From Bradyrhizobium sp. 1(2017) (GTDB taxonomy: Bacteria; Pseudomonadota; Alphaproteobacteria; Rhizobiales; Xanthobacteraceae): 64,000 nucleotides of DNA. Position 1 is the stretch's first letter. Each line of letters begins with the position of its first letter. A program made the translations under genes and the position numbers. The notes beneath the pieces are model-generated. The model had not been told where the DNA came from and did no database searches. It saw only the letters and a program-made list of their open reading frames with translations. Shown in pieces: positions 1 through 7,222 of the stretch. Location: the NCBI RefSeq assembly GCF_011602485.2, contig NZ_CP050022.2, positions 1,384,001 to 1,448,000 of the forward strand, in the 5' to 3' direction.

Positions 1-128
1 AGGTCGCCAACCGCGTCATCTTCATGGATCGCGGCGAGATCGTCGAGGACGCCCCGAAGGACGATTTCTTCGGCAAGCCGCGCAGCGACCGCGCGCAGAA
101 GTTCTTGTCGAAGATCCTTTCCCACTAA
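1..128 (+). CDS. Amino-acid ABC transporter ATP-binding protein, 3' end only
   Basis: The reading frame enters from the left edge and ends at TAA 126-128, giving about 41 C-terminal residues. They read VANRVIFMDRGEIVEDAP, then FFGKPRSDRAQKFLSKIL, the usual C-terminus of polar-amino-acid importer ATPases (GlnQ/HisP/AapP type): the D-loop/H-loop strand 'drvifMd.GeIve', then the 'FF..P...R...FL..iL' tail. Such ATPases energise uptake by a periplasmic-binding-protein-dependent permease at the inner membrane. The Walker motifs and partner genes lie outside the window, so the substrate cannot be named. Confidence 0.85.
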   Translation, partial: VANRVIFMDRGEIVEDAPKDDFFGKPRSDRAQKFLSKILSH

Positions 129-135
129 CTCCGTC

Positions 136-236
136 GTCATTCCGGGATGGCCCGAAAGGGCCAGGCCCGGAATCCATAACCCCGGCTGGTGGTTATGGAT
201 TCCGGACTCGTCGCGACGCGCCGCCCCGGAAATGAC
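136..236. repeat. Palindromic intergenic repeat, GTCATTCC family
   Basis: The element begins GTCATTCCGGG and ends CCCGGAAATGAC, so its ends are inverted copies. Inside it, GGAATCCATAAC (169-180) and GTTATGGATTCC (192-203) form a second perfect inverted pair. It fills the gap between the ABC ATPase and the transaminase. The same GTCAT...ATGAC ends recur at 1175, 31857, 53552, 61141 and 62430. Confidence 0.8.
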
Positions 237-310
237 TGGTTGAGGGTTTCGGGGCATCAACAAATCCCGTATAGGGACAGGTAAATCCCTTTCTCGCCAG
301 GAGACCTGCC

Positions 311-1171
311 TTGGACTCGATCGCCTATGTCAACGGCTCATTCGTCCCGCTCTCGGACGCGAAGGTCTCGATCCTCGACCGCGGCTTCCTGTTCGCCGAC
401 GGCATCTACGAGGTCTCCGCCGTGCTCGACGGCAAGCTGGTCGACAATGCCTCGCATCTGGCGCGGCTGGAGCGCTCGGTCGGAGAGATCAAGCTGAAGC
501 TGCCCGAGACGGTCGAGCGCATCACCGAGCTGCAGAAGGAGCTGATCGCGCGCAACAAGGTCGAGGACGGCCTCGTCTACCTCCAGGTCACGCGCGGTGC
601 CGACACGGGCCGCGACTTCGCGTTTCCCAAGGGCGACGTCAAGTCGAGCCTGGTGATGTTCACCTCGGAGAAGGACATCATCAATGCGGCGTCGGCCAAG
701 TCCGGCATCAACGTGATCACCGTGCCCGACATCCGGTGGGAACGCCGCGACATCAAGAGCGTGGCGCTGCTGGCGCAGGTGCTGGCCAAGCAGGCCGCGG
801 CGGAAGCCGGCGCCGGCGAAGCCTGGATGCTGGAAGACGGCTACGTCACCGAAGGCGGCTCGTCTTCCGCGTTCATCCTCACCAAGGACGACGTCATCGT
901 CACCCGCAAGAATTCCAACGCGATCCTGCCGGGCTGCACCCGCAAGGCCGTGGTGGCGCTCGCCGAGGAGCGCCAGCTCCGCGTCGAGGAGCGTTCCTTT
1001 ACAGTAGCCGAGGCGCTGGCCGCGAAGGAGGCCTTTGCGACGTCGGCTTCACTGTTCGTCCAGCCGGTGGTTGCGATCGACGGCAAGAAGGTCGGCGACG
1101 GCAAACCCGGCCCGATGGCCACGCGCCTGCGCGAGATCTATGTGGATTTCGCCAAAGCGACGGCGGTCTGA
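311..1171 (+). CDS. dat: D-amino-acid transaminase (class IV PLP aminotransferase)
   Basis: 286 residues, the usual length for the fold-type IV aminotransferases (D-alanine transaminase, BCAT, ADC lyase). It opens with the typical 'YVNGSFVPLSDAKVSILDRG' strand and 'FADGIYEV'. DIKSVALLAQVLAKQ around residue 149 carries the probable PLP lysine (K149), and EGGSSSAFIL follows. The IKS..LL context favours D-amino-acid aminotransferase over branched-chain or 4-amino-4-deoxychorismate enzymes. These cytoplasmic enzymes interconvert D-alanine and D-glutamate with their keto acids. The start is TTG 311, supported by AGGAG at 299-303 with a 7-nt spacer. It is flanked on both sides by palindromic repeats, so it is probably transcribed alone. 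Substrate assignment is by family only. Confidence 0.87.
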   Translation: MDSIAYVNGSFVPLSDAKVSILDRGFLFADGIYEVSAVLDGKLVDNASHLARLERSVGEIKLKLPETVERITELQKELIARNKVEDGLVYLQVTRGADTGRDFAFPKGDVKSSLVMFTSEKDIINAASAKSGINVITVPDIRWERRDIKSVALLAQVLAKQAAAEAGAGEAWMLEDGYVTEGGSSSAFILTKDDVIVTRKNSNAILPGCTRKAVVALAEERQLRVEERSFTVAEALAAKEAFATSASLFVQPVVAIDGKKVGDGKPGPMATRLREIYVDFAKATAV

Positions 1172-1174
1172 TCT

Positions 1175-1258
1175 GTCATTGCCGGGCTTGACCCCGCAAT
1201 CCATCGCGAGAGTCAGAGGTTTTCTTGGATGGATGCGCGGGTCAAGCCCGCGCATGAC
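1175..1258. repeat. Palindromic intergenic repeat, GTCATTGCC family
   Basis: Begins GTCATTGCCGGGCTTGACC and ends GGGTCAAGCCCGCGCATGAC, so the two ends are imperfect inverted copies. It lies immediately after the dat stop codon and before the convergent AhpD-like gene. Possibly acts as an mRNA 3' structure for dat. Confidence 0.75.
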
Positions 1259-1284
1259 GATCTGTATTTGTGTCGACGTGGTGC

Positions 1285-1746
1285 CTACGCCGCCGACGCC
1301 TTCACCTTCACCGGGTGCACCGCGCGGAACGAGATCGCGATCCTGTTCCAGGCGTTGATGGCGGCGATCAGCATGGTCAGGTTCACCGTCTCCTCCTCGG
1401 AGAACTGCGCGCGGACCTGTTCGTAGACATCATCAGGGGCGCGTGTCTGCGAAATGAGCGTCACCGATTCCGTCCAGGCCAGCGCCGCGCGCTCGCGGTC
1501 GGAATAGAGCGGTGATTCGCGCCAGGCGTCGAGCAGGTAGATGCGCTGCTCGGTCTCGCCGCGCTTGCGGGCGTCCTCGGTGTGCATGTTGATGCAATAG
1601 GCACAGCCGTTGATCTGCGAGGCCCTGATTTTGACCAGCTCGATCAGCGATTTCTCCAGGCCCGTCGACTGGATCTGCGCCTCCAGGGCCATCAGCGCTT
1701 TGATCGTGTCGGGCGCGGCCTGATAGTAATTCATGCGGGGCTTCAT
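1285..1746 (-). CDS. AhpD-like / carboxymuconolactone decarboxylase family protein
   Basis: 153 residues from ATG 1746, chosen because AAGGAG lies 7 nt upstream; an in-frame ATG at 1752 sits too close to it. The protein has the AhpD core motif GCAYCINMH, with redox cysteines C48 and C51 and H55, inside an all-alpha fold, and 'R.Y.L..W' further on. Family members are peroxidase-type thiol proteins that reduce hydroperoxides or accept electrons from a lipoyl or thioredoxin partner. The gene follows emrB by 26 nt on the same strand, so it is probably the third gene of the emrAB operon. That suggests detoxification of a compound which is also exported. Confidence 0.85.
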   Translation of the reverse strand: MKPRMNYYQAAPDTIKALMALEAQIQSTGLEKSLIELVKIRASQINGCAYCINMHTEDARKRGETEQRIYLLDAWRESPLYSDRERAALAWTESVTLISQTRAPDDVYEQVRAQFSEEETVNLTMLIAAINAWNRIAISFRAVHPVKVKASAA

Positions 1747-1772
1747 GGTCATTCTCCTTTCAGGGGTTGAGG

Positions 1773-3383
1773 TCAGTGGGCTCCGCCGGCGGACATCTGG
1801 CCGGACTTCTTCAGGAAGAGGACCGCGATCAGGGCAACGATCAGGGCCATGCCGAGCAAATAGAAGGTGTCGCTGAAGGCGAGGATATAGGCCTGCTTCT
1901 GCACGATACGGCCGATCGCGACATAGGCGCGGCGCGCGGCATCCGCATGGTCGAGGACGCCGTGATTGATGAAATACTGGGTGAGCTGCTCCAGCCGCAT
2001 GCGCGTCGCCTGCTCGAACACCGAGACCGACTGCATCAGCACGTTGGAGTGATACTGCTCGCGCTTGGTCAGCACGGTCTGGAGCAGCGCGATGCCGACG
2101 GCGCCGCCGAGGTTACGCATCATGTTGAACAGACCGGACGCCGAGCCGGCGTTTTCCGGCTCGATGCCTGATGTCGCGACCGCCGACAGCGGCGCCATGA
2201 CCAGCGCCTGGCCGATCGCGCGGACGACGTTGGGCCACAGCAGCTGATCGGCGGCATAGTTGCTGGTCATGTAGATGTTCATGAAGTTGGAGGCAGCGAA
2301 CAGCACGAAGCCGACGCCGATGACGAGCCGTGCGTCGAACCGCTGCATCAGGCGCGGCACGAGCGGGATCAAGACAAGCTGCGGCAGCCCGGTCCATGCC
2401 AGCACCATGCCGATCTGTTCGGCATTGTAGCCCTGGATGCGAGCCAGATATTGCGGCAGGATGAACACCGAACCGTAGAGCGCGATGCCGAGCAGGAAGT
2501 TCGCGAGCATGCCGAAGCCGAAATTGCGGCGAGCCAGCAGGCGCAGGTTCAACAGCGGCTTCTTCACCGTGAGCTCGATGATCAGGAACGCAATCAGCGC
2601 AACGGCGGCGATCACCGAGAGCTTCACGATGAACGGCGAGCCGAACCAGTCGTCCTTGTTGCCTTCCTCCAGCACGGTCTGGAGCGCGGACAGGCCGATC
2701 GCCATGGTGATGATGCCGGCCCAGTCGCCCTCGCGCAGCAGCGACAGCTTCATCGGCTTTGCGTCGAGCGCGTACCAGAGCATGCCGACCATGATCGCGC
2801 CGGGCACGAGGTTGACGTAGAAGATGTATTGCCAGCCGAAATTCTCGGTGAGATAGCCGCCGATGGTCGGGCCGATCGCGGGCGCGAACGTCGCCGACAG
2901 CGCGAACAGCGCGAGCCCGACCGGCTGCTTGGCGCGTGGGAGCAGCGTGATGATCAGCGTGAAGGCCATCGGGATCAGCACGCCGCCGGTGAAGCCCTGC
3001 ACCGCGCGCAGCACGATCATCTGCGACAGATTCTGCGCCAGCGCGCAGGCTGCCGACAGGACCAGGAACAGGATCGCGTTGGTGAGAAGATAGATCCGGA
3101 TCGAGAACACCTGGGCGAGCCAGCCGGATAGCGGGATCACCACGATCTCGGCGACCAGATAGGAGGTCGAGATCCAGCCGCCGTCGTCGATGCCGGCGCC
3201 GATCGCGCCCTGGATGTCGGCCAGTGAGGCGTTGACGATCTGGATGTTCAGCACCGCCATGAAGGCACCCAGCGTCGCGCCGATCACCGCGATCCATGTT
3301 CGTGCAGAAACCGCGGGCGTGACGGGGGCAGCAGGAGCGGGGAGGCCGGCCGCGGCGTTGACAGTGGGTTGGAGCGTGCTCAT
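1773..3383 (-). CDS. emrB: DHA2-family multidrug efflux MFS permease (EmrB/QacA type)
   Basis: 536 residues from ATG 3383 (GAGG 5 nt upstream). After a short Pro/Ala-rich N-terminus the protein shows about 14 hydrophobic segments, the DHA2 pattern. MAVLNIQIVNASLADIQGAI is the typical TM1 motif D1 (here N-I-V-N), then GWISTSYLVAEIVVIPLSG, and 'RAVQGFTGGVLIPMAF' is motif C-like. It would export hydrophobic drugs by proton antiport in the inner membrane, joined by an HlyD-type adaptor to a TolC-type channel. The adaptor gene is immediately upstream with a 16-nt gap. No TolC gene is in the window. Confidence 0.92.
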   Translation of the reverse strand: MSTLQPTVNAAAGLPAPAAPVTPAVSARTWIAVIGATLGAFMAVLNIQIVNASLADIQGAIGAGIDDGGWISTSYLVAEIVVIPLSGWLAQVFSIRIYLLTNAILFLVLSAACALAQNLSQMIVLRAVQGFTGGVLIPMAFTLIITLLPRAKQPVGLALFALSATFAPAIGPTIGGYLTENFGWQYIFYVNLVPGAIMVGMLWYALDAKPMKLSLLREGDWAGIITMAIGLSALQTVLEEGNKDDWFGSPFIVKLSVIAAVALIAFLIIELTVKKPLLNLRLLARRNFGFGMLANFLLGIALYGSVFILPQYLARIQGYNAEQIGMVLAWTGLPQLVLIPLVPRLMQRFDARLVIGVGFVLFAASNFMNIYMTSNYAADQLLWPNVVRAIGQALVMAPLSAVATSGIEPENAGSASGLFNMMRNLGGAVGIALLQTVLTKREQYHSNVLMQSVSVFEQATRMRLEQLTQYFINHGVLDHADAARRAYVAIGRIVQKQAYILAFSDTFYLLGMALIVALIAVLFLKKSGQMSAGGAH

Positions 3384-3399
3384 GGAAGCCTCGTCAGCT

Positions 3400-4551
3400 T
3401 CAGCCGCCGTGCGGGCGCGAAGTATTGTTGGCCAGATGCCTGGTCGTCTCGCGTTCGGCCAGCACGGCCTGCTTGGTGTCGACGGTCGGCACCGCCGACA
3501 TGCCGGGCCGCAACAGGCCGGTGAGCTCATGATCGTCGAGCACGATCTTCACCGGGACGCGCTGCACGATCTTGGTGAAATTGCCGGTGGCGTTGTCCGG
3601 CGGCAGCAGCGCAAATTCGAGCCCGCTTGCCGGCGACAGGCTGTCGACATGGCCACGCAGGGGCCGGTTGCGGAAGCTGTCGACGCGCAGCTCGACCGGT
3701 TGGCCCGGGCGCATATGCGTGAGTTGAGTCTCCTTGAAGTTCGCAACGACATAGACGGCATCGAGCGGCACCACGGCCATCAGCTGCGTGCCGGCCTGCA
3801 CGTACTGGCCGACGCGCAAGCTCCGTGCGCCGACCGTGCCGTCGACCGGCGCGGTGATCTCGGTGTAGGACAGGTTCAGCGCCGCCTGCTGCGCCACCGC
3901 GCGAGCGCGGTCGAGCTGGGCCGTCGCTTGGGCGCGCTGGGTGGTGAGCACGTCCACCTTGCGCTGCGCGGCGAGGAGGCCGGATTTCGCGTGCTGCAAT
4001 TGCGCGGTGCTGGCGCGCAGCGCTGCGTCGGTCTGCTGCGCGCGCTGGATCGTGCCGGAGCCCGACTTCATGAGGTCGTCGTAGCGGGCGCGCTCCTCCT
4101 GCGCGAATTTCAGATTGGCGTCCGCCGCAGCCACGTCGGCGGTGCTCTGCGCGATGATCGGCTGCTGCAATTCGAGCTGCGCATCGATGTTGCGGACCGA
4201 GGCCTCGCCGGCGGCGACATCGGCACGGGCCTGGTCGAGCGCTGCCTTGAAGTCACGATCGTCGATCTTGGCCAGCGGCTGCCCCGCCTTGACCTTCTCG
4301 TTGTCGCCGACCAGCACCCTTGCGATATAGCCGGAGACTTTGGGCGCGATGATCGTGGAATCAGCCTTCACATAGGCGTCGTCGGTCGATTCGAGGTAGC
4401 GGCCGGTCGTCAGATAGTCATAGCCGTAGTGGCCGGCGACTGCGATGCCGAGCGCCAGTGCCAGGCCAATGGCTGCGCGCCTGATCGCCTGGCGGGACGG
4501 GCGAAGCCCAGTTTGTTCATTGGTTTCAGCGACATAAGAGGCGTTCGACAT
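3400..4551 (-). CDS. emrA: HlyD-family periplasmic adaptor of multidrug efflux (EmrA type)
   Basis: 383 residues. There is one N-terminal membrane anchor at about residues 26-43, then the biotinyl-lipoyl-like 'ESTDDAYVKADSTIIAPKVS' segment that starts EmrA-type adaptors. A long alpha-helical hairpin rich in Ala/Gln/Arg (about 95-205) follows, then the second lipoyl half 'ITAPVDGTVGARSLRVGQYV' and a beta-barrel. It bridges the EmrB permease and an outer-membrane channel. The start ATG 4551 has GAGG 5 nt upstream. It is first in the emrA-emrB-ahpD-like operon and divergent from a LysR gene 143 bp away. Confidence 0.92.
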   Translation of the reverse strand: MSNASYVAETNEQTGLRPSRQAIRRAAIGLALALGIAVAGHYGYDYLTTGRYLESTDDAYVKADSTIIAPKVSGYIARVLVGDNEKVKAGQPLAKIDDRDFKAALDQARADVAAGEASVRNIDAQLELQQPIIAQSTADVAAADANLKFAQEERARYDDLMKSGSGTIQRAQQTDAALRASTAQLQHAKSGLLAAQRKVDVLTTQRAQATAQLDRARAVAQQAALNLSYTEITAPVDGTVGARSLRVGQYVQAGTQLMAVVPLDAVYVVANFKETQLTHMRPGQPVELRVDSFRNRPLRGHVDSLSPASGLEFALLPPDNATGNFTKIVQRVPVKIVLDDHELTGLLRPGMSAVPTVDTKQAVLAERETTRHLANNTSRPHGG

Positions 4552-4657
4552 GGCATCCTCGAAAAAGTCCCGGACGCCTCGTTGTGAAACGTGCGTCGTG
4601 GATGACGGTAAGATGCGTTGTCCAGAGGATTGTGATAATCCCCGAATTCATGGAAGC

Positions 4658-4680
4658 ATTATCCAGTAATAGCGGATAAT
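4658..4680. promoter_or_regulatory. Candidate LysR operator between emrA and its divergent regulator
   Basis: A perfect dyad, ATTATCC (4658-4664), 9-nt spacer, GGATAAT (4674-4680), sits in the shared promoter region. It ends just before the GGAG of the LysR gene. A half-copy, GATAATCC, lies at 4634-4641. The position fits autoregulation plus control of emrA. Function is inferred. Confidence 0.55.
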
Positions 4681-4694
4681 CGGAGCATCGAGCC

Positions 4695-5606
4695 TTGGAC
4701 CGCTTTACCAGCCTCACTGCCTTCGCCCGGGTGGTTGAAACCGGCGGCTTCTCGGCAGCCGCCCGCAAGCTCAACATGTCGACCACCATGGTGAGCAACC
4801 ACGTTCAGGCGCTGGAAGACCGGCTCGGCGTGCGGCTGCTCAACCGGACCACGCGCAAGGTCAGCCTCACCGAGATCGGCAGGGCCTATTACGATCGCGC
4901 CACGCAGATCCTCGGCGATCTCGAGCAGGCCGACGACATCGCCAGCGAATTGCAATCGGTGCCCCGCGGCACGCTGCGCATCCACGTCGCCACGCATATG
5001 GTGCCGTTTGCCGCGCCGGTGGTGGCGCAATTGCTGTCAACTTATCCGGATCTCAAGATCGACCTGCGCATGGGCGAGTCCGAGGTCGATCTCATCGAGG
5101 AAGGTTACGACGTTGCCCTGCGCATGATCGCGCCGCCGGACTCGAGCCTGATCGTCCGCAGCCTCGCCACCTGGCGGCACGTGCTGTGCTGTTCGCACGA
5201 ATATCTCGAGAAGCATGGTCGTGTTCAGACGCTCGACGAGCTCGCCGCGCATGATTGCGCACGCCACCTGAACTATCCCTTTGGCGACGAATGGCGGTTC
5301 TTCGACCGCAAGGGCGCTCCGGCCTCGGTCCGCATCTCGGGCCGCTTCGTCACCAATAGCGGGGAGGCGTTGCGGAAGGTGGCGCTGGAGGGCGCGGCCG
5401 TCTGCTTGATGGCCGGATTTCTCGTCCAGGACGATCTTGAGGCAGGCCGCCTGGTTCGGCTCCTGCCGGAATATCGCCCGGTCGAGATGTCGATGAACGC
5501 GGTCTATCCGCACCGCCACCATCTGTCAGCGAAGGTCAGGACCTTCATCGACATGCTGGTGCAGCATAGCGCCGAGCAGCAGAAGCTGATCAATCCTTAT
5601 TCTTGA
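4695..5606 (+). CDS. LysR-family transcriptional regulator
   Basis: 303 residues, normal LysR length. The N-terminal winged HTH reads FSAAARKLNMSTTMVSNHVQ, then 'LEDRLGVRLLNRTTRKVSLT', followed by the linker helix and a LysR-substrate domain of the CrgA/DmlR-like subgroup. The start is TTG 4695, with GGAG at 4682-4685; no better ATG lies nearby. It is divergent from emrA, and the 4658-4680 dyad lies between them. It most likely controls that efflux operon in response to an exported compound. A palindromic REP pair follows the stop codon. Confidence 0.9.
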   Translation: MDRFTSLTAFARVVETGGFSAAARKLNMSTTMVSNHVQALEDRLGVRLLNRTTRKVSLTEIGRAYYDRATQILGDLEQADDIASELQSVPRGTLRIHVATHMVPFAAPVVAQLLSTYPDLKIDLRMGESEVDLIEEGYDVALRMIAPPDSSLIVRSLATWRHVLCCSHEYLEKHGRVQTLDELAAHDCARHLNYPFGDEWRFFDRKGAPASVRISGRFVTNSGEALRKVALEGAAVCLMAGFLVQDDLEAGRLVRLLPEYRPVEMSMNAVYPHRHHLSAKVRTFIDMLVQHSAEQQKLINPYS

Positions 5607-5622
5607 GACCGGCACATCGGAT

Positions 5623-5718
5623 CGTAGGGTAGGCAAAGGCGCGCCTTAGCGCCGTGCCCACCAGCTTTCGCGAGTCTGGCGGAAGCGGTGGACACGCTTC
5701 GCTTTGCCCACCCTACGA
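5623..5718. repeat. REP pair, CGTAGGGT...ACCCTACG family
   Basis: Two head-to-head copies of a REP-like unit. The left copy begins CGTAGGGTAGGCAAAGGCG and the right copy ends CGCTTTGCCCACCCTACG. The units are the same family as the single REPs flanking the RAYT relic at 34.5-35.1 kb and the pair at 11.3 kb. It separates the convergent LysR and amidase genes. Confidence 0.85.
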
Positions 5719-5725
5719 ACTGCCT

Positions 5726-7147
5726 CTAGCGGGCCGGCGGTGGCAGCCGCCCGAACACGGCGTCGAGTGCCATGCCGATTGCGAGCAGGCGGCGATCGCT
5801 GCCCGCGGGGCCATCCAATTCAAGCCCTATAGGCAATTTGCTCGTGGCGCCGAGCGCGATCGGGATCTGGATCCCGGGAATACCGGCATTGCTGCCGGGA
5901 TCGGTGTTCTGGATGAACAGTCCGAAGTTTTCGAGGCTGCTGGAGTCGGGATTGGAGGCAATCGCGACGCGCGGCGTGGTCGGGAACGCGATGGCGTCTA
6001 GCCGGTCATCGGCAAAGGTCCTGCTGTATAGCGCCTGAAGCCCGGGCCGTGCTGTCTTGATCGCTGCATCATAAATCGGCCTGGCGTCAATCAGTGTGTT
6101 GTCGGGGCCCGGCAGCTTGCGCGGGATGACGAGGCCATCATAGGTGCCCTTCACGTCGGGACTTGAGATTTCGTTCGCCAGCGCTTCGATGGTGAGGCCG
6201 GTGCCGGTGTGCGCGAGATAGGCGACCATGTCGTCATAGGCCTCGTACAGCGCGACGGGAAAGCCGACTTGACCGTTGAGCTCGGCCAGTTCAGGCATCT
6301 CGATCTCGACAATCGTGATACCCTGCGCCTTCATTTTCGCGATCGCCGCGTGGAAGGCGACCTCCGTGTCGGCATCGAGATTGGTCAGCATCGACCTCAC
6401 GATGCCGATCCGCACCTGCTTCAAATCAGCCGGCGCGACCTCGTCTCCTCCCGCGATGACGCGGTCGAGCAATTCGACGTCGGCCATGGTCGCGGCCATC
6501 GGGCCTGCGGTGTCGCGCGTATGCGAGATCGGCGCGATGCCTTCTTGCGAGTAGCGCCCGACGGTCGGGCGCAGCGATGCGCATCCATTCAGCGCGCCGG
6601 GCACGCGGACTGATCCGCCCGTGTCGGTGCCGAGTCCGCCCGCAACGATCCGCGCGCCGATCGCCGCACCCGTTCCGGACGAGGAGCCGCCGGCGATCAG
6701 GGTGCGATCATAGGCGTTGCGCACGCCGAACTCCGCGCCGGTCTTGAACGCGGTGTTGTAGCCGGAAATGCCGAAGGCGAGCTCGTGCATGCTGGTCTTG
6801 CCGATGATGACCGCGCCCGCCGCGCGCAGTTTCGCGGCAACGGGAGCGTCAGCTTGCGGAACGTAGTCCTTCAGAGCAGGTGTGCCGGCGCTACAGGGAA
6901 GTCCGGCCACCTCGATGTTATCCTTGATCACGATGGGCACGCCGCCGAGCGGCTTGCTCCTGTCGCCCGCCGCGTCGAACGCGGCCGCGGCTTTCAAGGC
7001 GCCGGCCTCATCCAGGGTCACGAAGGCATTGAGGTCGCCGTTTGCTTTGGCACGGGCGAGAGCTTCCGTCGTGAGCGTTGTGCTAGTCACTCTCCCGGCA
7101 CGGAGGTCGCTTGCAGCCCGGGTCAGGGTCGGCTGGTCGAAATCCAC
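5726..7147 (-). CDS. Amidase signature enzyme, indoleacetamide-hydrolase-like
   Basis: 473 residues. The amidase signature triad is visible: K75 in VIKDN, cis-Ser S155 in IAGGSSSGTGAA, and S179 in GTDTGGSVR. Amidase-signature enzymes hydrolyse amides to acid plus ammonia in the cytoplasm. Overall resemblance from memory is to the indoleacetamide hydrolase (IaaH/Bam) branch, not GatA, since no GatB/C partners are present. The start is GTG 7147. It lies 75 nt downstream of the indolepyruvate oxidoreductase on the same strand. The pairing suggests aromatic amino-acid or indole-acid metabolism, but the true substrate is not shown by sequence. Confidence 0.85.
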   Translation of the reverse strand: MDFDQPTLTRAASDLRAGRVTSTTLTTEALARAKANGDLNAFVTLDEAGALKAAAAFDAAGDRSKPLGGVPIVIKDNIEVAGLPCSAGTPALKDYVPQADAPVAAKLRAAGAVIIGKTSMHELAFGISGYNTAFKTGAEFGVRNAYDRTLIAGGSSSGTGAAIGARIVAGGLGTDTGGSVRVPGALNGCASLRPTVGRYSQEGIAPISHTRDTAGPMAATMADVELLDRVIAGGDEVAPADLKQVRIGIVRSMLTNLDADTEVAFHAAIAKMKAQGITIVEIEMPELAELNGQVGFPVALYEAYDDMVAYLAHTGTGLTIEALANEISSPDVKGTYDGLVIPRKLPGPDNTLIDARPIYDAAIKTARPGLQALYSRTFADDRLDAIAFPTTPRVAIASNPDSSSLENFGLFIQNTDPGSNAGIPGIQIPIALGATSKLPIGLELDGPAGSDRRLLAIGMALDAVFGRLPPPAR

Positions 7148-7222
7148 GATGTGTCACCCCATTGCAGGAGCGCCGTCAGGGCGCCCCTCGGGTCTAGAAC
7201 CTGAAGCCTCGCTGGCGCGGCG

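Noticed and set aside
2113..4587. Long antisense or shifted frames over emrA/emrB
   Set aside because: Arg/His-rich translations typical of shadow frames in high-GC DNA; the emrAB frames show clear homology blocks.
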